In this document: positions 7,028-15,424 of the stretch, in pieces
Numbering within the stretch: the stretch's first letter is position 1
Layout of the letters: each line of letters opens with the position of its first letter
Translations under genes and position numbers: made by a program
Source: JBBQDZ01 sp038237515
GTDB lineage: Bacteria; Actinomycetota; Thermoleophilia; Gaiellales; Gaiellaceae
Length of the DNA: 31,053 bases
Reading direction: 5' to 3'
Assembly: GCA_038237515.1 (NCBI GenBank)
Contig: JBBRYP010000056.1
Location: 1 to 31,053, forward strand
Notes under the pieces: model-generated
What the model saw: the letters and a program-made list of their open reading frames with translations, nothing else
Database searches by the model: none
Told to the model about the DNA's origin: nothing

Positions 7028-7819
7028 ATGGATCGACCGCGCGTCGTCGTCGTGGGCGAGCTCATGCTGGACCTCTCGATCGCCGGAAGGGGCCACGACG
7101 CGCGGATCAGCGTTCGAGCCGGAGGCTCGGCGGCGAACGTCGCCGTGTGGGCGGCCGCCTGCCGGGCGCGTGCCCGCGTGATCTCCCGCCTCGGCGGCGA
7201 CCTCGCCGGCACGGCGATCCGGCGCGCGCTCGAGGCCAGAGGCGTGGAGGTCGATGCGCCGACCCTCGAAGGCGGCCACACCGGGACGTTCGCATCCGTC
7301 GACGGCGAGACCCGGGTCGACCGAGGCGTCGCCGCGAGCCTGCTCCTCGAGGAGGCGCCGGGAGCGCTGGACGCGGAGGTCGTCGTCATCTCGGCGTACC
7401 TCGACGCCGCGGCCGCCGTCGCAGTGGCGAGGGAAGCCCGCGTGCCGCGGGTCGCCGCCCTCGGCCGGCCACTCGACGGCGCCGACGCCGTCTGCCTCAA
7501 TCGCGAGGAGGCCGTGCGGTACACCGGCGCGGAGCCGGCGGGTGCGGCCCGCGCCCTCGGCGAGCGCTTCCGCCTCGCATGCGTGACCGACAGCGCCGCC
7601 GGGGCGTTCGCGGTGCTCGACGGCGAGCCCGCGCAGATTGCCCCGGGCACCACCGCCGGCGGCGACGCGACCGGCGCCGGTGACGCCTTCGCGGCGGGGC
7701 TCCTGGTCGCTCTCGCTCGCGGGGCCAGTCTCGACGAAGCCCTCGCCGAGGGCGCCCGCTGCGGCGCCGGCTGCGTCGCGTCCGCCGACGGGTGGCCGGC
7801 GATAAGCTCAGCCGGGTGA
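7028..7819 (+). CDS. PfkB-family carbohydrate kinase (ribokinase-like)
   Basis: A 263-residue PfkB kinase. The N-terminal strand VVVVGELMLDLSI, the GGSAANVAVWAA segment (about 32-43) and the C-terminal GGDATGAGDAFAAGLL anion-hole motif with the catalytic base Asp219 are all present. At 263 residues it is shorter than most members (290-330), with a compact lid region. It would phosphorylate a sugar, nucleoside or similar alcohol; substrate unknown. It is the first gene of the molybdenum hydroxylase operon: its TGA overlaps the next gene's GTG (GTGA, 7816-7819), so it is translationally coupled to a pathway in which a kinase is not an obvious partner. Confidence 0.88.
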   Translation: MDRPRVVVVGELMLDLSIAGRGHDARISVRAGGSAANVAVWAAACRARARVISRLGGDLAGTAIRRALEARGVEVDAPTLEGGHTGTFASVDGETRVDRGVAASLLLEEAPGALDAEVVVISAYLDAAAAVAVAREARVPRVAALGRPLDGADAVCLNREEAVRYTGAEPAGAARALGERFRLACVTDSAAGAFAVLDGEPAQIAPGTTAGGDATGAGDAFAAGLLVALARGASLDEALAEGARCGAGCVASADGWPAISSAG

Positions 7820-10170
7820 GCGTCGCGACCCGCCAGGAGACGTGGGTCGGCCGGGCCGTCCCGCGGCTCGAGGACGAGGCGCTCCTGCGCGGTGAAGGGC
7901 AGTTCATGGACGACCTCGCCCCGATCCCGAACGCGGGTCATGCCGCGATCCTTCGCTCCCAGCTCGCGCACGCGCGGATCACGCGCCTCGACGCCTCCCG
8001 CGCGCTCGCGGCGCCCGGTGTCGCGGGCGTGCTCACAGGCCAGGACGTCCGGGCGATGTCGCGGCCCTTCCCGGTGGGGGTCGAGGGCGCTCGGCCCTAC
8101 TACGCAGCCGCCGGCGAGGTGGCGCGCTACGCCGGAGAGCCGCTCGCCGTCGTCGTCGCGAAGAACCGCTATCTCGCCGAGGACGCTCTCGAGCTGATCG
8201 AGGTGGACTACGAGCCGCTCGAGCCGGTGCTCGACGCCCGGGTCGGGGAGGTCGTCTCCGAGCGAGCGTTCAGCTACGGCGATCCTGCCGCCGCCTTCGC
8301 CGCCGCCGACCTGGTGGTGCGCCAGCGCTTCCGCTTCCCCCGCTGGAGCTGCACGCCGGTCGAGTGCTACGGCGTCGTCGCCGACTGGAACGGCGCGACG
8401 GGATCCCTCACCGCCTGGGCGAACTTCCAGGGGCCGTTCACGCTCCACTCCGTCGCGGCCGGGGCCCTCGGCCTGCGCGGCTCGAAGCTCCGGCTGATCA
8501 CGCCGCCCGACTCCGGCGGCAGCTTCGGCATCAAGGCGACGGTCTACGTCTATGTCGTCCTGCTCGGGCTCGCCTCACGGAAGCTCGGGATCCCCGTTCG
8601 GTGGACGGAGGACCGGCTCGAGCACCTCGCCGGGAGCGCGACGGCCACCGCGCGGGAGACGGAGGTCGAGGCGGCCTTCGCCGCCGACGGCGAGCTGCTC
8701 GCGCTGTGCTACGACGCGATCGACGACGTCGGCGCGTACCTGCGCGCACCCGAGCCCGCGACCACCTACCGCATGCACGGCTCGCTCTCCGGCGCCTACC
8801 GCGTGCGCAACGTCGCGGCACGAAATCGGGTCGTCCTCACGAACCGGTGCCCCTCAGGCCTCAACCGCGGCTTCGGGGGGCCGCAGCTCTACTTCCCGCT
8901 CGAGCGCACGATGGCGATCGCTGCGGGGCGCCTCGGCCTCGATCCGGCCGAGCTCGTCCGCCGAAATCTCGTCGGCGCGGACGAATTCCCCTACCGCACG
9001 CCGAGCGGCGGCCTCTACGATTCGGGCGACTACGAGGGCGCGCTCGACGAGGCCCTGGAGCTCTCGCGGTACGCCGAGCGCCGCGAAGAGCAGCACCACG
9101 CCCGTGCCGAGGGCAGGCTGTTCGGGATCGGGCTCGCGATCGTCGTCGAGCCCTCGATCTCAAATATGGGCTACATCACGCTCGCGCAGACCCCCGAGGA
9201 GCGGGCGCAGACCCTGCCGAAATCCGGCAACGCCGAGGGTGCGACCATCGCAGTCTCACCCCTCGGCGGCATCACCGTCCGTATCGGCACGACGCCGCAA
9301 GGTCAGGGACATGCGACGGTGTGCGCTCAGGTCGCGGCAGACGCGCTCGGCGTGGAACCTGACGACGTCGAGGTGCTGACGAGTGTGGACACCTCGACGA
9401 GCGCGTGGACCGTGGCGTCGGGGAACTACTCGTCGCGATTCTCGGGCGTCGGCGCCGGCGCAGTGCACCTGGCTGCCCAGAAGCTCGCCGCCAAGCTGAG
9501 GGCGATCGCGGCGCACGAGCTCGGCGTCGAGGCGCACGAGGTCGAGCTGCGGGAGGGAAAGGCCTGGGCGGGCGAGGCCTCGGTTTCGCTGCGGCGGCTC
9601 GCCGGGCTCGCGCACTGGAACCCGGACGCTCTGCCTCCCGGAGTCGAGCCGGGACTCGTCGAGAACGCGTTCTACGCTGCCCCGAACCTGGCTCCCCCGG
9701 ACGCGCAGGATCGTGTGGCGTCCTCCGCCGCGCACGGCTTCATCGCCGACGTCGCGGTGGTCGAGGTCGACCGCGAGACCGGTCAGGTTGTCGTTCTCGA
9801 CTACACGACCGTCCACGACGCCGGCCGGCTCCTCAACCCGCTCCTCGTCGAGGGCCAGGTGCGCGGCGGTTTCGCCCACGGCGTCGGGCCGGCACTGTTC
9901 GAGCGGGTCGAGCACGACGAGGACGGCAACCTCCTCACGGGTAGCTTCATGGACTACCTCTGCCCCACCGCGCCGGATCTCCCGCCCCTCACGATTGGAC
10001 ATCGAGAGACGCCTTCGCCCTTCACCGCGCTCGGCGCGAAGGGCCTCGGCGAGGGGAACACGATGAGCGTGCCGGCCGCGATCGCGAACGCCGTCGCCGA
10101 CGCGCTCGGGATCGACGAGCTGGAGCTGCCGCTGACACCGCCGCGTGTGTGGGAGTTGCTCGGCCGATGA
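7816..10170 (+). CDS. Molybdopterin-binding subunit of xanthine dehydrogenase-family hydroxylase (CoxL/XdhA-like)
   Basis: A 784-residue large subunit. I chose GTG 7816 because it forms a GTGA overlap with the kinase; ATG 7792 would add eight residues. The start VGRAVPRLEDEALLRGEGQF is typical of CoxL-type subunits. Further signatures are GGSFGIKATVYVYVVLLGLA, NRGFGGPQLYFPLER, GTTPQGQGHATVCAQVAADA near the Mo cofactor, and GAKGLGEGN with the expected catalytic Glu746. The CO-dehydrogenase active loop (AYRCSFR) is absent, so it is not a form I CO dehydrogenase. It should hydroxylate a carbon next to a heteroatom or an aldehyde; the neighbouring CoA ligase and crotonase suggest an organic substrate. 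The three subunits occur in the order Mo, FAD, Fe-S. Confidence 0.92.
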   Translation: MSVATRQETWVGRAVPRLEDEALLRGEGQFMDDLAPIPNAGHAAILRSQLAHARITRLDASRALAAPGVAGVLTGQDVRAMSRPFPVGVEGARPYYAAAGEVARYAGEPLAVVVAKNRYLAEDALELIEVDYEPLEPVLDARVGEVVSERAFSYGDPAAAFAAADLVVRQRFRFPRWSCTPVECYGVVADWNGATGSLTAWANFQGPFTLHSVAAGALGLRGSKLRLITPPDSGGSFGIKATVYVYVVLLGLASRKLGIPVRWTEDRLEHLAGSATATARETEVEAAFAADGELLALCYDAIDDVGAYLRAPEPATTYRMHGSLSGAYRVRNVAARNRVVLTNRCPSGLNRGFGGPQLYFPLERTMAIAAGRLGLDPAELVRRNLVGADEFPYRTPSGGLYDSGDYEGALDEALELSRYAERREEQHHARAEGRLFGIGLAIVVEPSISNMGYITLAQTPEERAQTLPKSGNAEGATIAVSPLGGITVRIGTTPQGQGHATVCAQVAADALGVEPDDVEVLTSVDTSTSAWTVASGNYSSRFSGVGAGAVHLAAQKLAAKLRAIAAHELGVEAHEVELREGKAWAGEASVSLRRLAGLAHWNPDALPPGVEPGLVENAFYAAPNLAPPDAQDRVASSAAHGFIADVAVVEVDRETGQVVVLDYTTVHDAGRLLNPLLVEGQVRGGFAHGVGPALFERVEHDEDGNLLTGSFMDYLCPTAPDLPPLTIGHRETPSPFTALGAKGLGEGNTMSVPAAIANAVADALGIDELELPLTPPRVWELLGR

Positions 10171-10952
10171 AGCCGGCGCCGTTCCGCTACGAGCGACCCG
10201 AGACGCTCGGGGAGGCGGTTTCGGTGCTCAGAGAGTACGGCGAGGACGCGAAGGTGCTGGCCGGAGGGCAGAGCCTCGTCCCGCTCCTGAACATGCGCAT
10301 GGCCCGTCCGGCGGTTCTGGTAGACATCAATCGTGTTGTCGGATTGGACAACAGCGAGATCGAGAAGGGCACTCGCCGCATCGGTGCGCTGGTGCGCCAG
10401 TCGGCTGCGCAGGACATCTCGCCGCTCGTGCGCTCCTGCCTCCCCTACGTCGGCCACTTCGCGACGCGCAACCGCGGCACCGTCGGCGGGTCGATCGCCC
10501 ACGCCGACGCGAGTGCCGAGCTGCCCCTCGCCCTGCTCGTCTCCGGCGGCGCGGTCGTCGCCGCCTCGTCGCGAGGGAGGCGCGAGATCGCCGCCTCGGA
10601 GTTCTTCGTCACCCACTTCACGACAGTGCTCGAGCCCGACGAGCTCGTCGTCGAGACGATCTGGCCGGAGACCGGCGGCGGCGTCGCCTTCGAGGAGCTC
10701 GCCCAGAGGCGGGGCGACTACGCCCTGTGTATGGCTGCGGCGGTCGTCCGCGACGGCGAGTTGCGAGTCGGGATCGGCTCGGTCGTCGATCGCCCGACGC
10801 TGCTCGGGGTCGACCCCGACCGCCCCGGCGCCTCGGCCGCGGAGCAGGTCGAGCCCTACGACGGCCTGCACGCCTCCGCGGAGTACCTGCGCCATCTCGT
10901 CCGGGTGCTGGTCGATCGCGCGGTCGCCGTTGCGCGCGCGAGGGCTGCGTGA
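10167..10952 (+). CDS. FAD-binding subunit of the first molybdenum hydroxylase (CoxM-like)
   Basis: A 261-residue subunit overlapping the Mo subunit by ATGA. It has the two family FAD motifs: LAGGQSLVPLLNMRMARP at about 32-49 and RNRGTVGGSIAHADASAELP at about 107-126. The C-terminal CODH-FAD domain (VGIGSVVDRPTLLG) is present but short; typical CoxM proteins have 280-300 residues. It passes electrons from the Fe-S subunit to an acceptor through FAD. It lacks the extra 4Fe-4S insert of 4-hydroxybenzoyl-CoA reductase. Confidence 0.9.
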   Translation: MKPAPFRYERPETLGEAVSVLREYGEDAKVLAGGQSLVPLLNMRMARPAVLVDINRVVGLDNSEIEKGTRRIGALVRQSAAQDISPLVRSCLPYVGHFATRNRGTVGGSIAHADASAELPLALLVSGGAVVAASSRGRREIAASEFFVTHFTTVLEPDELVVETIWPETGGGVAFEELAQRRGDYALCMAAAVVRDGELRVGIGSVVDRPTLLGVDPDRPGASAAEQVEPYDGLHASAEYLRHLVRVLVDRAVAVARARAA

Positions 10953-11413
10953 TCGTGCTCGAGCTCGTCGTCAACGGCCGCTCATGCCGCGAGACGGTCG
11001 AACCGAGATTGCTGCTGTCAGATTTCCTGCGCCACAACCTCGGGCTTATGGGGACTCACGTCGGCTGCGAGCACGGCGTCTGCGGCGCCTGCACGGTGCT
11101 CGTCGACGGCGCCGCCGTCCGCTCGTGCCTCCTCCTGGCGGTTCAGCTGGAGGGGTCGCGGGTCGAGACGGTCGAGTCCCTAGCCGCCGACGGCAAACTA
11201 AGCCCGCTCCAACGGGCCTTCCACGAGTGTCACGCGCTCCAGTGCGGGTTCTGCACCCCCGGAATCCTGCTGGGCGCCACCGACCTCCTTAGCCGCGGCA
11301 AGCCGTCACGAGCTGAGATCGAGGACTTCCTGTCCGGTCATCTCTGCCGCTGCACCGGCTACACGCCGATCGTCGACGCGATCGCCCGCGCCGCCGGAGT
11401 GGATGCCGCATGA
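10949..11413 (+). CDS. [2Fe-2S] subunit of the first molybdenum hydroxylase (CoxS-like)
   Basis: A 154-residue ferredoxin-like subunit that starts at GTG 10949 in a GTGA overlap. Both clusters can be assigned: the plant-type N-terminal cluster with Cys40, Cys45, Cys48 and Cys60 (GCEHGVCGACTVLVDG), and the helical C-terminal cluster with Cys99, Cys102, Cys133 and Cys135 (QCGFCTPGI, HLCRCTGY). It relays electrons from the molybdenum centre to FAD. Length is normal for CoxS (150-165). Confidence 0.93.
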   Translation: MIVLELVVNGRSCRETVEPRLLLSDFLRHNLGLMGTHVGCEHGVCGACTVLVDGAAVRSCLLLAVQLEGSRVETVESLAADGKLSPLQRAFHECHALQCGFCTPGILLGATDLLSRGKPSRAEIEDFLSGHLCRCTGYTPIVDAIARAAGVDAA

Positions 11414-12852
11414 ACCTCGCGTTGAGCCTCCTGTACGCGGCTGAGCGGACCCCTCACGCGGAGGCGCTCGTGGATGGCGAGTTGCGGCTCACCTACCGCG
11501 AGCTGCGCGAGCGGGCAGCGCGGCTGGCAGGCGCGCTCGCGGGCCTGGGGGTTCGCCCGGGCGAGCGGGTCGCCGCCGTCCTCGACAACGGCCACGAGGC
11601 TGTTGAGCTCTACTGGGCGTCTCAGTGGCTCGGCGCGACCTTCGTCCCGCTCTCTTGGCGCATCAGCGAGAGCGAGAGTGAGTACTGCATCGAGGACGCA
11701 GGCGCCCGCGTCGTGGCGCGTCTGAGCGAGGCGCTCGGTGGCCCGGGCGCGGATCGTTGCGTCGAGGTGGCGGGGCAGCCGTTCGCCGGTCTCCTCGAGG
11801 CGGACGAACATAGGGATGTTCCCGGTGTGGCCGATCGGAAGGAGAGCCTGCTGCTCTACACCTCCGGCACGACCGGCCGGCCGAAGGGCGTCCCCCGGTC
11901 GCACGCCGCCGACCGCGCGGGCGGGCTCTCACAGGTGATTCAGCACGGCTTGGGCCATGGCGACCGCACTCTCGGGGTGATGCCCCTCTACCACACGATG
12001 GGCCTCCACTCGCTCCTCGCGATGTCGCTCGTCGGCGGCTGCTTCGTCTGCCAACCGCGCTGGGACGCAGGCGAGGCGCTGCGCCTGATCCAGGAGGAGC
12101 GGCTCACCTCGCTCTACCTGGCTCCCACGCTCTTCCACGACCTGGTCTGGCACCCGCGCCTGGCCGATCACGACGTCTCCTCCGTCGAGTGTCTCGCGTA
12201 TGCGGGAGCCGCGATGACCTCGGCGCTCGTGGAGCGCTGCGTCGAGGTGTTCCGGCCGCGGATCTTCATCAACCACTACGGCTCGACCGAGATCTACACG
12301 TTCTCCGTGCAACGCGACCAGTCCGCGAAGCCCGGTTGCGCGGGCCGCGCGTCGCTGAACGCGCGCCTGCGCCTCGACGAGGGCGGCGAGATCCTCTGCC
12401 ACATGTCGTCCGACGAGGCATTCATCGGGTACTGGTACCGCCCGGACGCGGACGAGCGCGCGATCCGGGACGGCTGGTACCACACGGGCGACGTCGGCCG
12501 GCTCGACGAGGAGGGCGACCTGTGGGTGGTCGGGCGGGTCGACGACATGATCGTCTCCGGAGGCGAGAACGTCCACCCGCTGGAGGTCGAGGACGTGCTG
12601 GCGGACCATCCGGCAGTGCAGGAGGTGGCGGTCGTCGGCGCCCCCGACGACCGGTGGGGAGAGCGCGTGGTGGCGATCGTCGTCGCGCTCGCCGAGGTGT
12701 CGGCCGAGCAGCTCGACGCCCACTGCCTCGCCTCGACGACCCTCGCGCGGTTCAAGCGCCCACGGGAGTACCGGTTCGTCGAGGAGCTGCCGAGGAGCCC
12801 GTCGGGAAAGATCCTGCGGCGCGCCCTGCGCGAGGAGGGAGCCCGGACGTGA
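11410..12852 (+). CDS. AMP-forming acyl-CoA synthetase (class I adenylate-forming)
   Basis: A 480-residue enzyme joined to the Fe-S gene by an ATGA overlap. It has the P-loop motif LLYTSGTTGRPKGVPRSH (about residues 151-168), the NHYGSTEIY motif, the GWYHTGDVGRLDEEGDLWVVGR hinge region (split over 12475-12540) and the C-terminal catalytic lysine in RSPSGKILRRALR. It activates a carboxylic acid as an acyl-adenylate and transfers it to CoA. Slightly short compared with typical 500-550-residue members. Its place after the hydroxylase suggests that the acid product of the pathway is activated to a CoA thioester before the crotonase step; that order is inferred. Confidence 0.9.
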   Translation: MNLALSLLYAAERTPHAEALVDGELRLTYRELRERAARLAGALAGLGVRPGERVAAVLDNGHEAVELYWASQWLGATFVPLSWRISESESEYCIEDAGARVVARLSEALGGPGADRCVEVAGQPFAGLLEADEHRDVPGVADRKESLLLYTSGTTGRPKGVPRSHAADRAGGLSQVIQHGLGHGDRTLGVMPLYHTMGLHSLLAMSLVGGCFVCQPRWDAGEALRLIQEERLTSLYLAPTLFHDLVWHPRLADHDVSSVECLAYAGAAMTSALVERCVEVFRPRIFINHYGSTEIYTFSVQRDQSAKPGCAGRASLNARLRLDEGGEILCHMSSDEAFIGYWYRPDADERAIRDGWYHTGDVGRLDEEGDLWVVGRVDDMIVSGGENVHPLEVEDVLADHPAVQEVAVVGAPDDRWGERVVAIVVALAEVSAEQLDAHCLASTTLARFKRPREYRFVEELPRSPSGKILRRALREEGART

Positions 12853-13625
12853 CCGAGCTCGAGGGCCTGCGCCTGGAGCGCGACGAGGAGCGCGGGGTCG
12901 CGACCATCACCCTCGACGTCCCCGGCAAGTTCAACCGGGTGTCGATGGCCGCCCGCGGCCAGCTCGCCGACCTGTTCGAGCAGCTCGGCTCCGACGAAGC
13001 CGTCCGCGCGATCGTCGTGACCGGCGCGGGAACCGCCTTCTCCGCCGGCGGAGACATCGCCGGCTTCCTGCGCGCCGAGCCGGAGACGCTCTCGCGGCTC
13101 GCCTGGAACGTCGCCGCGGCCGAGCGCTGCCCGAAGCCGGTGATCGCAAAGCTCCGCGGCTACGCCTTCGGCGTCGGCCTCGAGCTCGCCCTCGCGTGCG
13201 ACTTCCGGATCGCCGCGGACGATGTCGAGCTCGCGCTGCCCGAGGTGAAGCTGGGGATGATCCCCGGCAGCGGCGGCACGCAGCGCCTCGCGCGGCTCGT
13301 GGGGCTCGGGCGCGCGAAGGACATGATCATGCGCGGCCGCCGGATCGGCGCAGCCGAGGCGCTTTCGCTCGGCCTCGTCACCGAGGTCGTGCCGGCCGAC
13401 GAGCTCGACGGCGCCGTCGACCGGCTCCTCGCCGAGCTGACGGCGCTCTCGCCCCTCGCACTCTCGATGGCGAAGCGCGTCCTCAACCACGCCTACGACG
13501 GGCCATTGCGCCTGGGACTCGAGGTCGAGGGCCTCGCCTACGGCCTGCTCCGCTCGACACATGATTTCCGCGAGGGAGTGGAGGCGTTCGGTGAGAAGCG
13601 TCCGCCGCGCTTCGAGGGCCGGTAG
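12849..13625 (+). CDS. Enoyl-CoA hydratase/isomerase (crotonase family)
   Basis: A 258-residue crotonase starting at GTG 12849, overlapping the ligase by GTGA. The oxyanion-hole segments GTAFSAGGDIAGF and FGVGLELALACDFRIA and the PEVKLGMIPGSGGTQRLARL segment are present, including both Glu positions used by hydratases (in GLELA and LPEVKLG). A hydratase role on an unsaturated CoA ester is therefore plausible, though isomerases and ring-opening crotonases look alike. It is the last gene of the 7028-13625 operon; a toxin-antitoxin promoter follows at once. Confidence 0.9.
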   Translation: MTELEGLRLERDEERGVATITLDVPGKFNRVSMAARGQLADLFEQLGSDEAVRAIVVTGAGTAFSAGGDIAGFLRAEPETLSRLAWNVAAAERCPKPVIAKLRGYAFGVGLELALACDFRIAADDVELALPEVKLGMIPGSGGTQRLARLVGLGRAKDMIMRGRRIGAAEALSLGLVTEVVPADELDGAVDRLLAELTALSPLALSMAKRVLNHAYDGPLRLGLEVEGLAYGLLRSTHDFREGVEAFGEKRPPRFEGR

Positions 13626-13629
13626 AGCG

Positions 13630-13655
13630 CGCAACAGTTTCCGTTGCGGTAGGCT
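13630..13655 (+). promoter_or_regulatory. Operator and -10 element of the Xre-RES pair
   Basis: CGCAAC (13630-13635) and GTTGCG (13643-13648) form a perfect inverted repeat with a seven-base centre. It directly precedes TAGGCT (13650-13655), a -10-like box seven bases before the antitoxin ATG. The position fits autorepression by the Xre antitoxin, and the spacing predicts a leaderless message. Confidence 0.5.
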
Positions 13656-13662
13656 CGAAGCC

Positions 13663-13995
13663 ATGCCCATTGCAACCGCGCGAAAGGTCGAAGCGCTGCG
13701 AGTGGACTTCAAGACGGGCGCGGCACTGGCCGATCTCCTCGGCGTCAGCCGCTCGCAGGTGACTCGCTGGCTGAGGGGGGCGGGGATCGATCCGCTGAAC
13801 GCCGAGCGCGTCGATCTGCTCGAGCTCGTGTGGTCGAGCCTGCTGCGCATGTACGACCCCGAGACGGCGAGGGCGTGGCTTCTCGGGCTCAACCCGCAGC
13901 TCGGCGACCGACGCCCGATCGACCTGATCCATGCAGGCAGGGCCGAGGAGCTGATGCGGGCGATCCGCGCCGAGCGCGCGGACGCGTACGCGTGA
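13663..13995 (+). CDS. Xre/MbcA/ParS-type antitoxin
   Basis: A 110-residue protein with an N-terminal helix-turn-helix (TGAALADLLGVSRSQVTRWL, about 19-38) and a C-terminal MbcA/ParS toxin-binding domain (ETARAWLLGLNPQLGDRRPI, then DLIHAGRAEELMRAIRAERA). This order is typical of antitoxins paired with RES-domain toxins. ATG 13663 fits the domain start. It overlaps the toxin gene by GTGA, and a perfect inverted repeat precedes it. It should bind and block the toxin and repress the operon. Confidence 0.88.
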   Translation: MPIATARKVEALRVDFKTGAALADLLGVSRSQVTRWLRGAGIDPLNAERVDLLELVWSSLLRMYDPETARAWLLGLNPQLGDRRPIDLIHAGRAEELMRAIRAERADAYA

Positions 13996-14561
13996 TCCTC
14001 CATCGCTGCTTCGCCTGGAGCCGCCGCGCCCGACCGTCGGAACCGGACGGTGCGCTCTGGTTCCCGCGCGCGTTCCAGGGCGACGGTCGCCACGACAACC
14101 CCGATGCCTACGGCTGCCTCTACCTCTCCGAGCGAGAGGCGGGAGCGGTCGTCGAGCAGCTCGCTCGATTCCGAGGTCAGCGCCTCGCCGCCGGGATGCT
14201 CGCGCGTCGCGGCCTCCCGCTCGCGCTCGCGCACGTCGAGCTGCCCGCGGGAGAACGTCTGCTCGACCTCGACGACCCGCAGGTCCTCGCTCGCAACGGG
14301 CTACGCCCGTCGCTCGTGGCGACGCACCGCCGCGATGTGACGCAGCCCCGGGCGCTCGCCCTCTACCGCCGGCACCGCCGCGCCGCAGGGCTGCGCTGGT
14401 GGTCCACGTTCGAGGCACTTTGGGCGAACGTGACGCTCTTCGACCGGGCTGCGGTGCGGCTCCGGCTCCTGGACGTCCAACCGCTCGACCGCTCCGACGA
14501 GGCGGTCGCGGAGGCCGCCGACACCCTCGGCCTAGCACTTCTCGGGGGCGGTAACTCCTGA
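13992..14561 (+). CDS. RES-domain toxin (NAD-depleting)
   Basis: A 189-residue RES-domain protein starting at GTG 13992 within a GTGA overlap. The N-terminal LHRCFAW gives the conserved Arg; DAYGCLYLSEREAGAVVEQL gives the 'LY.S.....A..E' core with Glu; the C-terminal GLRWWSTFEALWANVTLF gives the Ser region. Known RES toxins (MbcT and relatives) degrade NAD+ and stop growth. The direct pairing with an Xre/MbcA-type antitoxin makes the call firm. About 50 bases separate its stop from the convergent ridA-like gene, and no strong terminator is seen. Confidence 0.85.
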   Translation: MILHRCFAWSRRARPSEPDGALWFPRAFQGDGRHDNPDAYGCLYLSEREAGAVVEQLARFRGQRLAAGMLARRGLPLALAHVELPAGERLLDLDDPQVLARNGLRPSLVATHRRDVTQPRALALYRRHRRAAGLRWWSTFEALWANVTLFDRAAVRLRLLDVQPLDRSDEAVAEAADTLGLALLGGGNS

Positions 14562-14614
14562 CGGCAGGCATCCTCTCGAGCTCCTGTAAATTCGCCCGGG
14601 AGCCCGAGTTCGCG

Positions 14615-15046
14615 CTACTTGTCCTGGAATGCAGTACGCCTCGCCCCCCGCGTTGAGGGGGGACAAGTCGCTACGGCCTCGATCTCCACGAGCAGCTCGG
14701 GCAGGACGAGGCGGCTCACTTCGACCAGCGTGCTCGCCGGACGCGTGTCCCCGAACACCTCTCGCCGGACCTCGTTGATGAGCGGACGGTCGTCGATGTT
14801 CGTGAGAAAGTGCGTCACCTTGATGACGTCCGCGAATGAAGCGCCGCCCGCTTCGAGGATCCGTCCCATGTTCAGGAACACCTGACGCGTCTGCGCAACC
14901 ACGTCGCCCGCCCCGACGACTTTCCCTTCTTCGTCGATCGAGACGCATCCGGAGACGAACAGGAGATCGCCGGCAAGCACGGCGTCGGTGTAGTGGCTGA
15001 AGGGTTCCGCGAGGCCTGCGGCACGGATCTCCTGGCGGTTGCTCAC
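14615..15046 (-). CDS. RidA/YjgF-family protein
   Basis: A 143-residue protein of the Rid superfamily: the segment HYTDAVLAGDLLFVSGCVSI, AQTRQVFLNMGRILEAGGAS, DVIKVTHFLTNIDDRPLINE and STLVEVSRLVLPELLVEIEA covers the whole fold. The usual active-site arginine of RidA (in the RxxV segment near the C-terminus) is replaced around STLVEVSRL, so imine deaminase activity is not assured; subfamily members in catabolic clusters act on other intermediates. Three GTG codons in frame (15055, 15052, 15046) could start it; 15046 is chosen because GATTAT (15062-15057, minus) is ten bases above, leaving room for a transcript start. No ribosome binding site is visible. Confidence 0.85.
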   Translation of the reverse strand: MSNRQEIRAAGLAEPFSHYTDAVLAGDLLFVSGCVSIDEEGKVVGAGDVVAQTRQVFLNMGRILEAGGASFADVIKVTHFLTNIDDRPLINEVRREVFGDTRPASTLVEVSRLVLPELLVEIEAVATCPPSTRGARRTAFQDK

Positions 15047-15070
15047 GCTCACCACGATAATCGGCGCCGC
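15047..15070. promoter_or_regulatory. Symmetric divergent -10 region
   Basis: CGATAATCG contains GATAAT (15056-15061, plus) and GATTAT (15062-15057, minus) on the same bases. The plus box is nine bases before the cupin GTG; the minus box is ten bases before the nearest well-placed ridA-like GTG. The whole gap is 24 bases, so both genes probably share one bidirectional promoter core. Confidence 0.42.
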
Positions 15071-15424
15071 GTGGAGCCGCAGTTCGTCCGCTTCGACGAC
15101 CTGAGCCCGTTCGAGCTCGCCGCCGGCGTGACCGGTCGCCCGCTCTTCGGCGAGGGCGCCATGCTGAACCTGATCGAGTTCGAGCCCGGCGCCGTCGTCC
15201 CCCTGCACAGCCACCCGCACGAGCAGCTTGGAATCGTCCTGCGAGGTACCCAGGTTCTCGTCGTCGAAGGCGTCGAGCACCCACTCGGGCCGATGGAGGG
15301 CTACGTCCTCCCGGGCGGCGTCGAGCACCGTGCGCACTGCGGGCCCGAGGGTGCGTCGGTGCTCGACGTCTTCCAGCCGGTGCGAGAGGACTATCGCGAG
15401 CGGTGGCGGTCGCTCCTGCCGTGA
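15071..15424 (+). CDS. Small cupin-domain protein
   Basis: A 117-residue single-domain cupin. Motif 1 is GAVVPLHSHPHEQLGIVLRG, with two His and a Glu as probable metal ligands; motif 2 is GYVLPGGVEHRAHCGPEGA with a further His. GTG 15071 is preferred over GTG 14993 because the longer form would run through the divergent ridA-like gene. The stop overlaps the downstream acyl-CoA synthetase start (GTGA). Cupins of this size are metal-dependent isomerases, dioxygenases or binding proteins; no specific reaction can be claimed. Confidence 0.82.
   Translation: MEPQFVRFDDLSPFELAAGVTGRPLFGEGAMLNLIEFEPGAVVPLHSHPHEQLGIVLRGTQVLVVEGVEHPLGPMEGYVLPGGVEHRAHCGPEGASVLDVFQPVREDYRERWRSLLP

Noticed and set aside
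7816..10170. True CO dehydrogenase (form I) identity for the first hydroxylase
   Set aside because: The AYRCSFR active-site loop is absent, and the corresponding region reads NRGFGGPQ; the neighbours point to an organic substrate.
14993..15070. Longer cupin start at GTG 14993
   Set aside because: The added residues overlap the start of the divergent RidA-like gene and lie outside the cupin fold.
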